Shown one piece after another: positions 17,426 through 25,740 of a stretch of 64,000 nucleotides of DNA. The first letter of the stretch is position 1; each line of letters starts with the position of its first letter. Origin of the DNA: Flavobacterium dankookense (GTDB taxonomy: Bacteria; Bacteroidota; Bacteroidia; Flavobacteriales; Flavobacteriaceae); contig NZ_SNXR01000012.1 in assembly GCF_004362665.1 (NCBI RefSeq), positions 186,001 through 250,000 of the forward strand. The letters are read 5' to 3'. The notes under the pieces are model-generated. The model was given only the letters and a program-made list of their open reading frames with translations. It made no database searches and was not told where the DNA came from. A program made the position numbers and the translations under genes.

Positions 17426-19063
17426 TTAAATTTTCAAAATTTTGTTGTACTCTGCAATGTTATTGAATAAAGTGATAGCTTTTTTAATTTCGCTATTGTT
17501 TTTTGTATAATACTGATACAAACCTTCTTTATATTGGTATCTTTTGATGATTTCATCCAAAAGTAAATTCTTAATTTCCTTACTATTTTTATCAATCAAA
17601 GTTTCTTCGCTTTTTTGCAAAGCGGTTAAAAGTTGTTGGTATTCTGCTGCAATTGTAGCATCAATTTTTTCTTTTTTCGCTTTTTCCAAAGTGTTCTTTA
17701 AAGCCAATTCTGTTTCGGTATCAAAGCTAATTTTTTCTTTTTTGATAAACGCTTTAAAATCGGCAATATCAGCATCAGTCAAGGTTGGAATTTTATCGCC
17801 AAGAGTTGGATTTTTGTAATAATAATTGGTTACATAGTTAAAAATGGCATCGTTTTTTTGCAACGCTTCGGCAATAGAACTCAATTTAGTTTCTTCTAAT
17901 TCTACATCAGGTAAAATGCCGCCACCATCATAAACTGTTCTACCGTTTTTGGTTTTGAAAGCAGTATAGTTTTTTTCATCCGTTTTTGTAGCCTTTCCGT
18001 TTTTGTCTTTTTTGCCATAATTCAAAGCTTGAATACATCTTCCAGATGGTGTGTAATATCTTGAAATAGTTACTTTTACTTGAGTTCCATAGGTTAAATC
18101 GAATGGACGTTGAACTAGTCCTTTTCCAAAACTTCTACTTCCAACAACAACTGCTCTATCTAAATCTTGTAAAGCACCAGCAACAATCTCTGAAGCCGAA
18201 GCACTTTTTCCATCTACGATTACTGCAATTGGAATTTGCGTATCAATTGGTTCGCGTGTGGTTTTATAAGTGTTGTTATATTTTTCGTTTTTGGATTTTG
18301 TAGTTACAATAATTTCGCCTTTTGGAACAAATAAATTACATATATTCACGGCTTCGTTCAACAAACCACCAGGATTTCCACGAAGGTCAAGAATAATTTG
18401 CGTTGCGCCATCATTTTTTAGTTTTTCCAAAGCTTCTCTGGTTTCTGAAGAAGCTTTTTTATTGAATTGAGATAAAACAATATAACCTGTTTTTTCGTCA
18501 ATTTTTCCAAAAAATGGAACAGCTTTTATCTCCACTTCATCCAGAGTTAGTTGGGTTGACATTGGTTTTCCTTGACGAAGATATTTAATATCGATTTTGG
18601 TGTTTTTCGCACCTTTCATCAGCTGTGAAGCATCATCTTTGAAATCAGAAAGTAAAACATCGCCTATTTGAGTGATTTCGTCACCAGCTTTTAGACCTGC
18701 TTTATCGGCAGGAAATCCTTTGTAAGGTTCTTTGATGATTAGTTTATCGTCTTTTCGAGTAATCATTGCTCCAATTCCGGTATATTCACCAGTATTGTTG
18801 ATTTTGTATTTGATTACGTCTTGTTCGTTAAAATAATTGGTGTATGGATCAATATCGGCCAACATGCTTTTTATAGCTTTATCCATCAAATCTGATGGAC
18901 TTGTTTCATCAACATAGTTTTGATTGACCGTTTTGAAAATATTGGTAAATATCTCTATTTGCTTCGCAATTTCAAAAAAATCTTCTTTGAAACTCACGCC
19001 TACAAAGAAGAAGCCACTCAAAATAGCTGTGATGATATATCGTTTTTTAATTTTTGAAAACAT
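17426..19063 (-). CDS. S41 family carboxy-terminal processing protease (CtpA/Prc-type)
   Basis: This 545-residue protease has an N-terminal membrane or signal segment (residues 9-22). A PDZ domain covers about residues 90-175 (YTGIGAMITR, GFPADKAGLKAGDEI), followed by the S41 catalytic domain with IILDLRGNPGGLL, the serine in DGKSASASEIVAGAL (near residue 292) and the lysine in GSRSFGKGLVQ (near 317). A helical C-terminal extension of about 150 residues follows. Such proteases trim or degrade periplasmic proteins from the C terminus. The tandem OmpA gene lies immediately downstream; rnpA lies upstream on the same strand with a 36-base gap. Confidence 0.93.
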   Translation of the reverse strand: MFSKIKKRYIITAILSGFFFVGVSFKEDFFEIAKQIEIFTNIFKTVNQNYVDETSPSDLMDKAIKSMLADIDPYTNYFNEQDVIKYKINNTGEYTGIGAMITRKDDKLIIKEPYKGFPADKAGLKAGDEITQIGDVLLSDFKDDASQLMKGAKNTKIDIKYLRQGKPMSTQLTLDEVEIKAVPFFGKIDEKTGYIVLSQFNKKASSETREALEKLKNDGATQIILDLRGNPGGLLNEAVNICNLFVPKGEIIVTTKSKNEKYNNTYKTTREPIDTQIPIAVIVDGKSASASEIVAGALQDLDRAVVVGSRSFGKGLVQRPFDLTYGTQVKVTISRYYTPSGRCIQALNYGKKDKNGKATKTDEKNYTAFKTKNGRTVYDGGGILPDVELEETKLSSIAEALQKNDAIFNYVTNYYYKNPTLGDKIPTLTDADIADFKAFIKKEKISFDTETELALKNTLEKAKKEKIDATIAAEYQQLLTALQKSEETLIDKNSKEIKNLLLDEIIKRYQYKEGLYQYYTKNNSEIKKAITLFNNIAEYNKILKI

Positions 19064-19099
19064 TAGTTACGTTTTTTTAAATGCTTATTTCTAACGAAA

Positions 19100-19492
19100 T
19101 TAGTTATTCTCTTTGTTCTTTTCTCTTAATGAAAGTACAAATTTTTCGAAAAGCTGTTTCGTTTTTTCATTAATTTGATGATAATCTAATCTATCTGAGG
19201 TTTGATAGAAAAACATCATACCATATTTTTGGTCTAAACTATCAATCAAAATATGCTTGTTTAGCCGATAACATTCGCGAAGAACACGTTTGAAATAATT
19301 CCTATCTACCGCTTTTTTGAAATGTTTTTTTGAAACGGAAACGCCCATTTTTAGTGGGACATCATCTTCAAAATCAGTTGCAATATAAACCAATCGCAAG
19401 GGATATTTCCCAACTGATTTTCCTTCCCTAAAAAGCGAATCTATGGTTTTTTTATTTTTGAGTTTTTCAATCTTCGGATAGTTGAAATCCAT
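19100..19492 (-). CDS. rnpA: Ribonuclease P protein component
   Basis: RnpA is the basic protein subunit of RNase P, which trims the 5' leader of pre-tRNAs. The 130-residue sequence has the N-terminal substrate-binding helix IDSLFREGKSVGKYPLRLVY and the signature region KAVDRNYFKRVLRECYR (near residue 61), corresponding to the conserved RNR box, where the second R of the box is replaced (RNYFKR). It is not next to rpmH or dnaA here but is tied to the S41 protease gene, and follows the preceding small secreted-protein gene by 2 bases. Confidence 0.95.
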   Translation of the reverse strand: MDFNYPKIEKLKNKKTIDSLFREGKSVGKYPLRLVYIATDFEDDVPLKMGVSVSKKHFKKAVDRNYFKRVLRECYRLNKHILIDSLDQKYGMMFFYQTSDRLDYHQINEKTKQLFEKFVLSLREKNKENN

Positions 19493-19494
19493 TT

Positions 19495-19908
19495 TTAGTT
19501 GTCATTGTAAATGTTGTATACAAATTTCACTTCATTATAATTAATGTAAATCTGCATTCTATTGTTTTCTTTTTTCTTTGTAATAATTACAATGTTGCAT
19601 TTGGAAAATTTATTGTCCATGCATTCAAAAGGAACAATATTTACTTCGTCATTATCTTCAATTTCGCCGTAAGCTTTTATTTTAAACGATTGAACTTCAG
19701 ATGAGTTTATCGTTATTAAGTCTTTCTTAGCGTCAAGAGTTACCAACACGTTTGCATCAACAAATTCCGACCATTCGTTCCAGTTTCCTTTAGTGTCTTT
19801 CTCAGTAAAACTTACGCTACTGGTTTTAAAACGAATAGGTTGCGCATAACTATTTTGCACAGCAAAACAAAAAGTAAGAAATAGAAATAGAATTTTTATA
19901 TGCTTCAT
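19495..19908 (-). CDS. Small exported protein of unknown function
   Basis: The 137-residue protein has a clear signal peptide (MKHIKILFLFLTFCFA, cut near SYAQ) and a beta-rich mature part of about 115 residues without cysteine motif or known domain that I recognise. It lies 2 bases upstream of rnpA on the same strand, so it is probably the first gene of the transcript carrying rnpA and the S41 protease. Confidence 0.65.
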   Translation of the reverse strand: MKHIKILFLFLTFCFAVQNSYAQPIRFKTSSVSFTEKDTKGNWNEWSEFVDANVLVTLDAKKDLITINSSEVQSFKIKAYGEIEDNDEVNIVPFECMDNKFSKCNIVIITKKKENNRMQIYINYNEVKFVYNIYNDN

Positions 19909-19948
19909 AACGGATAAATATTTGTGGTAAATCTACAAATTCTATTCC

Positions 19949-19982
19949 AAAAAAAAAGCGTTCTATTTTTATGAACGCTTTC
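19949..19982 (-). terminator. Terminator of the patatin operon (minus strand)
   Basis: Read on the minus strand, AAAGCGTTC pairs with GAACGCTTT around an AT-rich loop and is followed by nine T. It marks the end of the M15-lipoprotein-helical-patatin unit. Confidence 0.85.
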
Positions 19983-21019
19983 TAATGATTTCGGATAATT
20001 TTCTTTGCAATGGTATTTAGTTCGTCTTGATTTTGTTCTACAAACGCTAATCCAGCTTGAATGAGTTCATAAATGTTTTTTTTAGATGTATCATCCATTT
20101 CTGGCGAAGCATTTTTTAATGAAGGCATCAATCGATGGTAGTTTTGCCGATTTCTTGGACCTAAGGTTTCAAACATTTTTTGCAGATTATAATCGACTGT
20201 TTCGGCATTGGAAGACAAAAGAATATCAATTAAAGGCGAAATCCATTTTATTTTGCCAGCATTTTCAAAATCTTTAAAAAGATACGGTTTTAAAACCGTT
20301 CCGGTTCCTATTGAAACAATAATCATATCGTTTACCGATGGATAATCCACTTTTTTGTCATTATTTAACACTTTGGAAAAAGCAATTTTTCGTGCTTCTG
20401 CATAAGCACATAATGCAGGATTGTTGGCATAAACGCCACCATCAATGAGCGTAAATTCTTGATTGTAAAATGATTTTATTCTTGCTGGTTCAAAATAAGT
20501 TGGTGCAGCCGAAGTAGCACGACAAACATCTTTCACATAAAAATTTTCTAACGGCGCTTTTGCTTCATGACTAGCGAATAGTTTTGCTCTTCTTTCACGA
20601 ATATCATAGGAAGTTATTAAACAAGGTTTTATAAAATCCTTAAGTTCTAAGTCGCCAAAGATTTCAGCCAGTTGTTTTTCAATGTTTTTTTCTGAGATTT
20701 TTTCGTTGAATAATCCGAATGGATTTACCAAATGTTCCCAAAATTTGACATTGAATATATCGTCACCTTTTTTGGCATAAAGATCCAAAGCTTCTTGAAC
20801 TGAAAATTTAGCTTTTTTAGTATTATCCGGAAAAAGAATGATAGAAGCGAGTAATCCTCCAGTACTACTTCCTGCAATTAAATCGAAATAATCTCCAATT
20901 TTTGCATTAGGATGATCTAATTTTTGAAGTTGCTCTTCAATATATTTTAGGATGACACAGGTAATTATGCCTCGAATGCCACCGCCATCCAAACTTAATA
21001 TTCTGATTTTCTTTGCCAT
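19982..21019 (-). CDS. Patatin-like phospholipase
   Basis: This is a predicted cytoplasmic lipid acyl hydrolase of the patatin family (345 residues from ATG 21019). The oxyanion motif DGGGIRG is near residue 11, the nucleophile elbow GSSTGG (GxSxG) near 52, and the catalytic Asp in IDGGVYANNP near 198, so the Ser-Asp dyad is intact. There is no signal peptide. A frame open from 21040 adds seven residues and overlaps the upstream gene by 14 bases; the MAKKIRILSLDGGG start is preferred. Patatins occur in lipid metabolism, as CBASS effectors (CapV) and as secreted toxins; no nucleotide cyclase is nearby, so CBASS is not supported. It is the last gene of a four-gene operon with an M15 peptidase and a lipoprotein. 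Confidence 0.9.
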   Translation of the reverse strand: MAKKIRILSLDGGGIRGIITCVILKYIEEQLQKLDHPNAKIGDYFDLIAGSSTGGLLASIILFPDNTKKAKFSVQEALDLYAKKGDDIFNVKFWEHLVNPFGLFNEKISEKNIEKQLAEIFGDLELKDFIKPCLITSYDIRERRAKLFASHEAKAPLENFYVKDVCRATSAAPTYFEPARIKSFYNQEFTLIDGGVYANNPALCAYAEARKIAFSKVLNNDKKVDYPSVNDMIIVSIGTGTVLKPYLFKDFENAGKIKWISPLIDILLSSNAETVDYNLQKMFETLGPRNRQNYHRLMPSLKNASPEMDDTSKKNIYELIQAGLAFVEQNQDELNTIAKKIIRNH

Positions 21020-21026
21020 AAAATGA

Positions 21027-21347
21027 TTATAAACTTCCAATCACTGTTTGAAAAACGGTATTTAGAATTGCTTTTTTAATGTTGTTGATTTTGATTTTTG
21101 AAACACCAGCTCGCTGTACTACTTTTAAAGTCAGTAAATCGTTTTGGCTTTTTAAAAGCCATTCAAATTCGTCTTTAGTAATTGAATTTGAAGCCAATAA
21201 AAGTGACCAACGTTCAATTTTTTCCTGTGATTTTGAAAGAAAATCGTTGATGTCTTTTTGTAATTCGGGTTTGATGTCTTTATAGGTTTCTTTAGTAAGC
21301 AGTAAAAGATTTTCTTTCAATGCTTTCATTACTTTTTCGATATCCAT
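21027..21347 (-). CDS. Small helical protein of unknown function
   Basis: This 106-residue protein is predicted to be all-helical. It has no signal peptide and no membrane segment except a weakly hydrophobic C terminus (ILNTVFQTVIGSL). I do not recognise a family. It lies between a lipoprotein gene (2-base gap) and the patatin gene (7-base gap from its preferred ATG), so it is almost surely cotranslated with them. One possibility is that it is a partner or immunity protein for the patatin. Confidence 0.6.
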   Translation of the reverse strand: MDIEKVMKALKENLLLLTKETYKDIKPELQKDINDFLSKSQEKIERWSLLLASNSITKDEFEWLLKSQNDLLTLKVVQRAGVSKIKINNIKKAILNTVFQTVIGSL

Positions 21348-21349
21348 AA

Positions 21350-21808
21350 CTATTTGTTTTTAGTGATTACATCCAAAAGCGTTTGTTGTGAAGCTTTGTC
21401 TTTTTTTATTTCAAATTGTATCAGGACATCAAAAGATTCCATGATTTGTTTTTCGGCTTCTTCTTTAAATGTTGTAGAAACCGTCTTTTTTTCTTTCCAG
21501 TATTTGAAAAAACCTGCTAGAAGATTTTTTTCCTCGTTTGTTATAAGTTGCCACATTTCATAACTGGTTTCGTTATTGGGTTTGTTTTTTTCATATTCTG
21601 TCAATTTTGCAACATTCAACAGCAATTGATTGATTTCTGCTTCGTTTGCTTCATAAGCTTGAGAAGATTTGCCTAATAATTGTTTGGTTTCTACTTTCAG
21701 CTCAATGGTTTTTTGATAAGAATATTGATCAAAAATAGCTGTTCTAGTTGATTCGCACGACCATAAAAGTGAGCAAATACTAAAGAGTAATAAGATTTTT
21801 GTTTTCAT
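21350..21808 (-). CDS. Lipoprotein of unknown function
   Basis: The 152-residue protein starts with a lipoprotein signal peptide (MKTKILLLFSICSLLWSC, lipobox Cys 18). The mature part is helical and charged, with no recognised domain. It follows the M15 peptidase gene by 10 bases. A lipoprotein next to a peptidoglycan hydrolase could be a periplasmic inhibitor or an accessory factor; this is inferred from position only. Confidence 0.65.
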   Translation of the reverse strand: MKTKILLLFSICSLLWSCESTRTAIFDQYSYQKTIELKVETKQLLGKSSQAYEANEAEINQLLLNVAKLTEYEKNKPNNETSYEMWQLITNEEKNLLAGFFKYWKEKKTVSTTFKEEAEKQIMESFDVLIQFEIKKDKASQQTLLDVITKNK

Positions 21809-21818
21809 AGTTTTTCGT

Positions 21819-22295
21819 TTACAGTATTACATATCCTTTGGAATCGCGTTTTAGTTTGGTTAATTTTTTCCAATTATTATAACCGCGTTTGTCAAAATGA
21901 GGTAAGTCTTTGAATGTTTTCCAGTTTCCGCCCCAATCCCATCCAAATTTAGCGAAAATTTTTACACATTCATACCAATCGGCAATTTGGTCGTTATCCC
22001 AATCTTTTGTGGTATCCCAAGAAGCGGTTTTCCCATCGATAATCAGACAGATGTCCACGGCAAATCCATAGTTGTGAATGGATTGACCGCCTTTGGCATT
22101 CGTTATTTTTTTGCCGGGTTTGGTTCGCCCGATTGCATAAAGTGCATCTTGTTCTTCAAAAGTTCGTAAACTTTGTGTGATTCGTATTTTTGCTCTGCCG
22201 GTTAATGCTTTGTTGCATTCGGTAATAATGGTTGTCATTTCTTCCCGAACTAATGGATGAAGCAACGTGATTCTTTCTTTGGTATATTTGTCCAT
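21819..22295 (-). CDS. M15 family peptidoglycan peptidase (CwlK / VanY-like)
   Basis: This 158-residue protein (ATG 22295) is a predicted L-Ala-D-Glu endopeptidase or D,D-carboxypeptidase of family M15. It has RITQSLRTFEEQDALYAIGR near residue 40, the zinc motif SIHNYGFAVDI (His and Asp ligands), and the last zinc histidine in DLPHFD near 135. There is no signal peptide, so export would need a holin, lysis or an injection device. It resembles both phage endolysins and CwlK. The longer frame from 22319 runs into the promoter -7 element (22317-22324) and is rejected. It is the first gene of the four-gene operon ending at 19982. Confidence 0.9.
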   Translation of the reverse strand: MDKYTKERITLLHPLVREEMTTIITECNKALTGRAKIRITQSLRTFEEQDALYAIGRTKPGKKITNAKGGQSIHNYGFAVDICLIIDGKTASWDTTKDWDNDQIADWYECVKIFAKFGWDWGGNWKTFKDLPHFDKRGYNNWKKLTKLKRDSKGYVIL

Positions 22296-22316
22296 GACGT
22301 TTGTTTTTTTATATGA

Positions 22317-22345
22317 CAAATATAAGAAAAAAATCTAAGCAACAA
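22317..22345 (-). promoter_or_regulatory. Promoter of the M15-patatin operon (minus strand)
   Basis: Read on the minus strand, TTG (22345-22343), 18 bases and TATATTTG (22324-22317) form a complete Flavobacterium promoter, 22 bases before the ATG at 22295. The four-gene unit therefore has its own promoter. A TCCGGA-centred word (22386-22398) lies about 40 bases further upstream. Confidence 0.65.
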
Positions 22346-22528
22346 TATAAAAAACAAAGAAAAAAATCTTATTTAAAAATAAAAAAATTCCGGAAATTGG
22401 GAAATATTTGCGGAGTTTTCCAGTAGAACATTTTAATTTGATGAAACACTTTGCGGAGTTAGGATAAATTTTCTAGAGATGTTTTTTACAAAAATACTGC
22501 CTTATTGCTAAAGCGGTTCTATAAAATA

Positions 22529-23011
22529 TTAAGAAATAGGATTTTCCTCTTTGTCGAGTTCCTCAAGGATTTTATCCATTACTTCTTGGGTTGTAAAGTA
22601 TAAAAAACTATGTTTTTCTTTATCAAATTTTTCATCTCTATCTTGCATAAGAACATTTGTAATTTCTGGAATTTTATCTTTAAATTTTAACCGGACACAC
22701 ATCCTCCATATCCACTAGGAATAAAGCCAATATTATCATTTTCTTTTAAAGAGACATAATCTATTTCACAGTCTGTTTTTTGATAATTTTTAGGTTCTTT
22801 AATATTAAAAACAATATTAAATTTTTCTCCTAAAATAATATCATAGTAATTACGAATGTTTTTAATATACATATATATTCCTATCAATTGGAGATAATTG
22901 ATAATGCTTTATATCATTATTAGAAAGCATTATATCTGCACCTAAATAATTTCGTTTTTCAAAAACCCCATCGTGCATTAATTCATTAAATATTTGACCT
23001 ATTGTTTTCAT
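22529..23011 (-). pseudogene. Small gene broken by two frameshifts (unknown protein of about 160 residues)
   Basis: Three overlapping minus-strand frames join into one plausible protein. Frame A is 22862-23011 (49 residues, MKTIGQIFNELMHDG...). Frame B is 22687-22887 and reads on from the end of A after a shift at a TA repeat near 22870 (KNIRNYYDIILGEKF...GYGGC). Frame C is 22529-22702 and takes over at a TGTG repeat near 22700 (LKFKDKIPEITNV...), ending EENPIS. A and C are in the same frame, B in another. The simplest reading is an intact ancestor with two indels in dinucleotide runs, either natural decay or sequencing error; three tiny overlapping genes are less likely. I recognise no family. 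A 49-residue free-standing A protein is possible. Confidence 0.55.
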
Positions 23012-23153
23012 AACTATTTGTTTTTTAATTTAATAACTTGTCTTTAAAATTCTAATGCTTGATTTGGGGTTAATTTTTCAGTTTCTCATAACCATAAATC
23101 TGCGCTATCGGAACTATCTTTTAATAAAGATACAATTCTTACTTTTACAAAAA

Positions 23154-23182
23154 AAAGCCATAACATAGTGTTATGGCTTTTA
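23154..23182 (-). terminator. Terminator after the 190-residue lipoprotein gene (minus strand)
   Basis: AAAGCCATAACA and TGTTATGGCTTT form a strong stem with a 3-base loop, and the minus strand continues in a T tract. It closes the unit 29526 to 23183. Confidence 0.85.
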
Positions 23183-23755
23183 TTACCAATTAATTCTTTC
23201 TCCAACAACTTTTGATCCTTTTCCTTTTATGTAGATACTTAAAATAAGACTATCAGGCTGTTTTCTCATTTCATATAAAAACTGAGGATTGTCTTTTCTA
23301 TACTGTAAATATGGTGTTAAATAAATAGTATCATTTTTACTTTTTAATGACTCTATCGTTTTGGAAGGATTATATTTCTTTATTAATTCAATAACCTCTT
23401 CTTTTGTAATCTTTCTCTTTTCACTAACAATATAAATATTGGTTGGATAATTATATGGTTTATATCTATCAAGTGAAAACATTTTTTTTTTACCTCTCTT
23501 GTCTATATAATAGTTATCACCACTAAAACCCCTTTTGTCATCGATTTCAAAATAAGGTATAGCACTAATTATTTTATCATCATTTAAATTTAATTCAAAT
23601 TCAATCGGTATATTCAAATTATAATAGGTTTCTTCAAATGTTTCCTTTAAAGTAATGCTTATTTTTTCATTTGAAATGACTTCTTTTAAATATTTCTTTT
23701 CTGCACAACTCATAAAGAAAAATAGTGTACTAAACAAAAGAGCTGTTTTTTTCAT
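23183..23755 (-). CDS. Lipoprotein of unknown function, partner of the 635-residue protein
   Basis: The 190-residue protein has a lipoprotein signal peptide (MKKTALLFSTLFFFMSCAEK, Cys 17). The mature part has many Lys, Tyr and Asn residues and no domain that I recognise. It starts 4 bases after the stop of the 635-residue gene, so the two are translationally coupled, and it is followed by a strong terminator. A lipidated protein encoded directly behind a large protein of unknown function fits an immunity or anchor role; this is inferred from position only. Confidence 0.6.
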   Translation of the reverse strand: MKKTALLFSTLFFFMSCAEKKYLKEVISNEKISITLKETFEETYYNLNIPIEFELNLNDDKIISAIPYFEIDDKRGFSGDNYYIDKRGKKKMFSLDRYKPYNYPTNIYIVSEKRKITKEEVIELIKKYNPSKTIESLKSKNDTIYLTPYLQYRKDNPQFLYEMRKQPDSLILSIYIKGKGSKVVGERINW

Positions 23756-23759
23756 CTTT

Positions 23760-25667
23760 TTAACTTTTAAAATAAATACAATCTATTACATCTACAAATG
23801 TATCTAATTCTTCCTTATTCATGCGGTAACTTATTAAAACATATTTATTTTCTGCTTTTTGTATATTATTAAAATCATTTAATTCATCAATTGTTTTAAA
23901 AGTTCCTTTAAATAAAGCATCTAGAGTTTCTTGAGAAACAAAATGTTTTCTGAATGTTTTATCACTTGCCCAGCCGTTGTAATCAACAAAATTTAAAGCT
24001 GCATCTAGTCCTTGTTTTTTTTTGTTTTGCCATTTAACCCACAACGATTGATCTATAATTATATCATCTTGCTCTTTTTGAGCTTTCATAGACCATTCTG
24101 TCAAGGCCAATGCAAATGCATAAATATTTGCGCTAGGTATTAAACCTACAAATGTTGAAAGTGATGGTGCATTTAATTTACCATTATCACTCAACTCTGG
24201 AAACATGTTTATTGTTTGTTTGAAAATATCATAATAATTATAAACTTCTGCTGCATTTTTAATCATTTTTACGCCTTTAAATAAACTATTATAAACCGCT
24301 TGTTTACTTCCTTTTTCAACAGGAACATCAATATTTTCCTCTTCTATAAAAATACTCTGTGCATTGTTTTTAATCTTAAAGTAATGATTTAGTTCTTCTA
24401 CTTGATAGCTTGCTGTCTCCAATGTATTGGTTTCTAAATTTATTTTTTCTGTAAAAATCTCTTTGTAAAATTTATTAATATCTTCAAATGATCTATATTT
24501 TATTGTATTCCTAAGTTTCATAGAAACAAATTTTTTAATTGTTCCGTTAGGTAATTGGTCTATAGCAAAGAGTATAATTTCTCCTTTATGAGAGTATATT
24601 TCTGGTAACTTATAATTTGAATCTTGTATAAGAGGTCTAACATAAAGTTTATTTTCTGAAGGATATACACTCAGTTGCAATTCTTTTGAACGCCATAAAA
24701 CATTGTTATAATTCCAAGACCAATACAATTCAATATATCCATTTGAAAACAATCCTTTTTCCTCAAGAATGTTATTTTCCCAAGTAGGATTTAGATAAAG
24801 TTCTATTGTAATTCTCTTTTCTTTTTCAACTTTTCTGACTTCCACTTTTTTTATTATTTCTTTGTTATTAAATTTTTTATCATCTGGATTAAAAATTCCA
24901 TCATAATCAAATAAATTAAATGTTATTATTGTTCCTTCTTTAACTCTATCATTTACAGTAATTTGAAAATAAACAGTTTCTTCAAGACTTGAGCGATAAC
25001 TATGATGTATGTCTGAATTAACGTATATTTTGCCTTCAAAATCTTTACTCCACCAAGCGTTAATAAAATCATCATTAAGACTTTTTTGAATTTTCCTTAA
25101 ATTTTTAAAATTAAATAACCCATTAATATTTTCCACATCTTCCTTAAATAAAAAATTATCTTTATTAAAAAACGAAACAATATTTTTAGCTGATAAATTA
25201 TTATTAATTTTTTGCATTTCTTGGGGAGAAATATCGAATGTTTTGTTTTTCATTTGATTTTCATTTTCAAAGTTTGATAGCTTTAATAACGAATTACCCA
25301 AATTAATTTTTGCTTTTATGTTTTCATCTTGCTTGAAGAAAAAAAAAGCAATCTCATCATAATCGATTACTAATTTTTTAGACGTATTTATAATTTCATT
25401 TTCATTATCTGCTGAATAGATGGTTACTGGAATTTCTCTTTTTTTATAAAATAAAACTTCATCTTTTAAAACAGATTTAATGAATAAGTTTTGGTTATCA
25501 AAAATACTAAATGAGTAAGTGTGATTAACAAAACCATCTGAAAAGAAAGCTCTCCCAATGTCATAAGTATTATATGATGACCAGTCTTTTTTAAGTGGAT
25601 AGCCTTTTGAAGTATATGGCGATTGATTTTGATTGTTTTTAATTTTTAAACTATTATTTGCACTCAT
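23760..25667 (-). CDS. 635-residue protein of unknown function, beta-rich modules and helical tail
   Basis: I do not recognise this protein. It has no signal peptide. Residues about 1-130 and 210-365 look like beta-sandwich modules, for example FQITVNDRVKEGTIITFNLF and IELYWSWNYNNVLWRSKE. The middle (about 375-480) is mixed and charged, and the last 170 residues are more helical (PSLSTFVGLIPSANIYAFAL and the end TFVDVIDCIYFKS). Its base composition is even more AT-rich than its surroundings, which hints at recent acquisition. A terminator hairpin stands between it and the upstream 1261-residue gene, and a lipoprotein gene follows after 4 bases. An effector delivered together with the large protein is one explanation. 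Confidence 0.6.
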   Translation of the reverse strand: MSANNSLKIKNNQNQSPYTSKGYPLKKDWSSYNTYDIGRAFFSDGFVNHTYSFSIFDNQNLFIKSVLKDEVLFYKKREIPVTIYSADNENEIINTSKKLVIDYDEIAFFFFKQDENIKAKINLGNSLLKLSNFENENQMKNKTFDISPQEMQKINNNLSAKNIVSFFNKDNFLFKEDVENINGLFNFKNLRKIQKSLNDDFINAWWSKDFEGKIYVNSDIHHSYRSSLEETVYFQITVNDRVKEGTIITFNLFDYDGIFNPDDKKFNNKEIIKKVEVRKVEKEKRITIELYLNPTWENNILEEKGLFSNGYIELYWSWNYNNVLWRSKELQLSVYPSENKLYVRPLIQDSNYKLPEIYSHKGEIILFAIDQLPNGTIKKFVSMKLRNTIKYRSFEDINKFYKEIFTEKINLETNTLETASYQVEELNHYFKIKNNAQSIFIEEENIDVPVEKGSKQAVYNSLFKGVKMIKNAAEVYNYYDIFKQTINMFPELSDNGKLNAPSLSTFVGLIPSANIYAFALALTEWSMKAQKEQDDIIIDQSLWVKWQNKKKQGLDAALNFVDYNGWASDKTFRKHFVSQETLDALFKGTFKTIDELNDFNNIQKAENKYVLISYRMNKEELDTFVDVIDCIYFKS

Positions 25668-25687
25668 CGTTTTAAATTTTAAAAGTT

Positions 25688-25723
25688 AAAAAAACAAGAG
25701 AGGATTTTTTCCTCTCCTGTTTT
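25688..25723 (-). terminator. Terminator between the 1261- and 635-residue genes (minus strand)
   Basis: AACAAGAGAGG and CCTCTCCTGTT pair (one mismatch) around a T-rich loop, followed on the minus strand by a T run. It would make expression of the downstream genes partial or dependent on another promoter. Confidence 0.75.
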
Positions 25724-25740
25724 GTACTGGTTCATTAGCC

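Noticed and set aside
19982..21019. Patatin-like phospholipase as a CBASS effector (CapV)
   Set aside because: No CD-NTase, Cap2 or Cap3-like gene is in the window, and the neighbours are an M15 peptidase and small unknown proteins.
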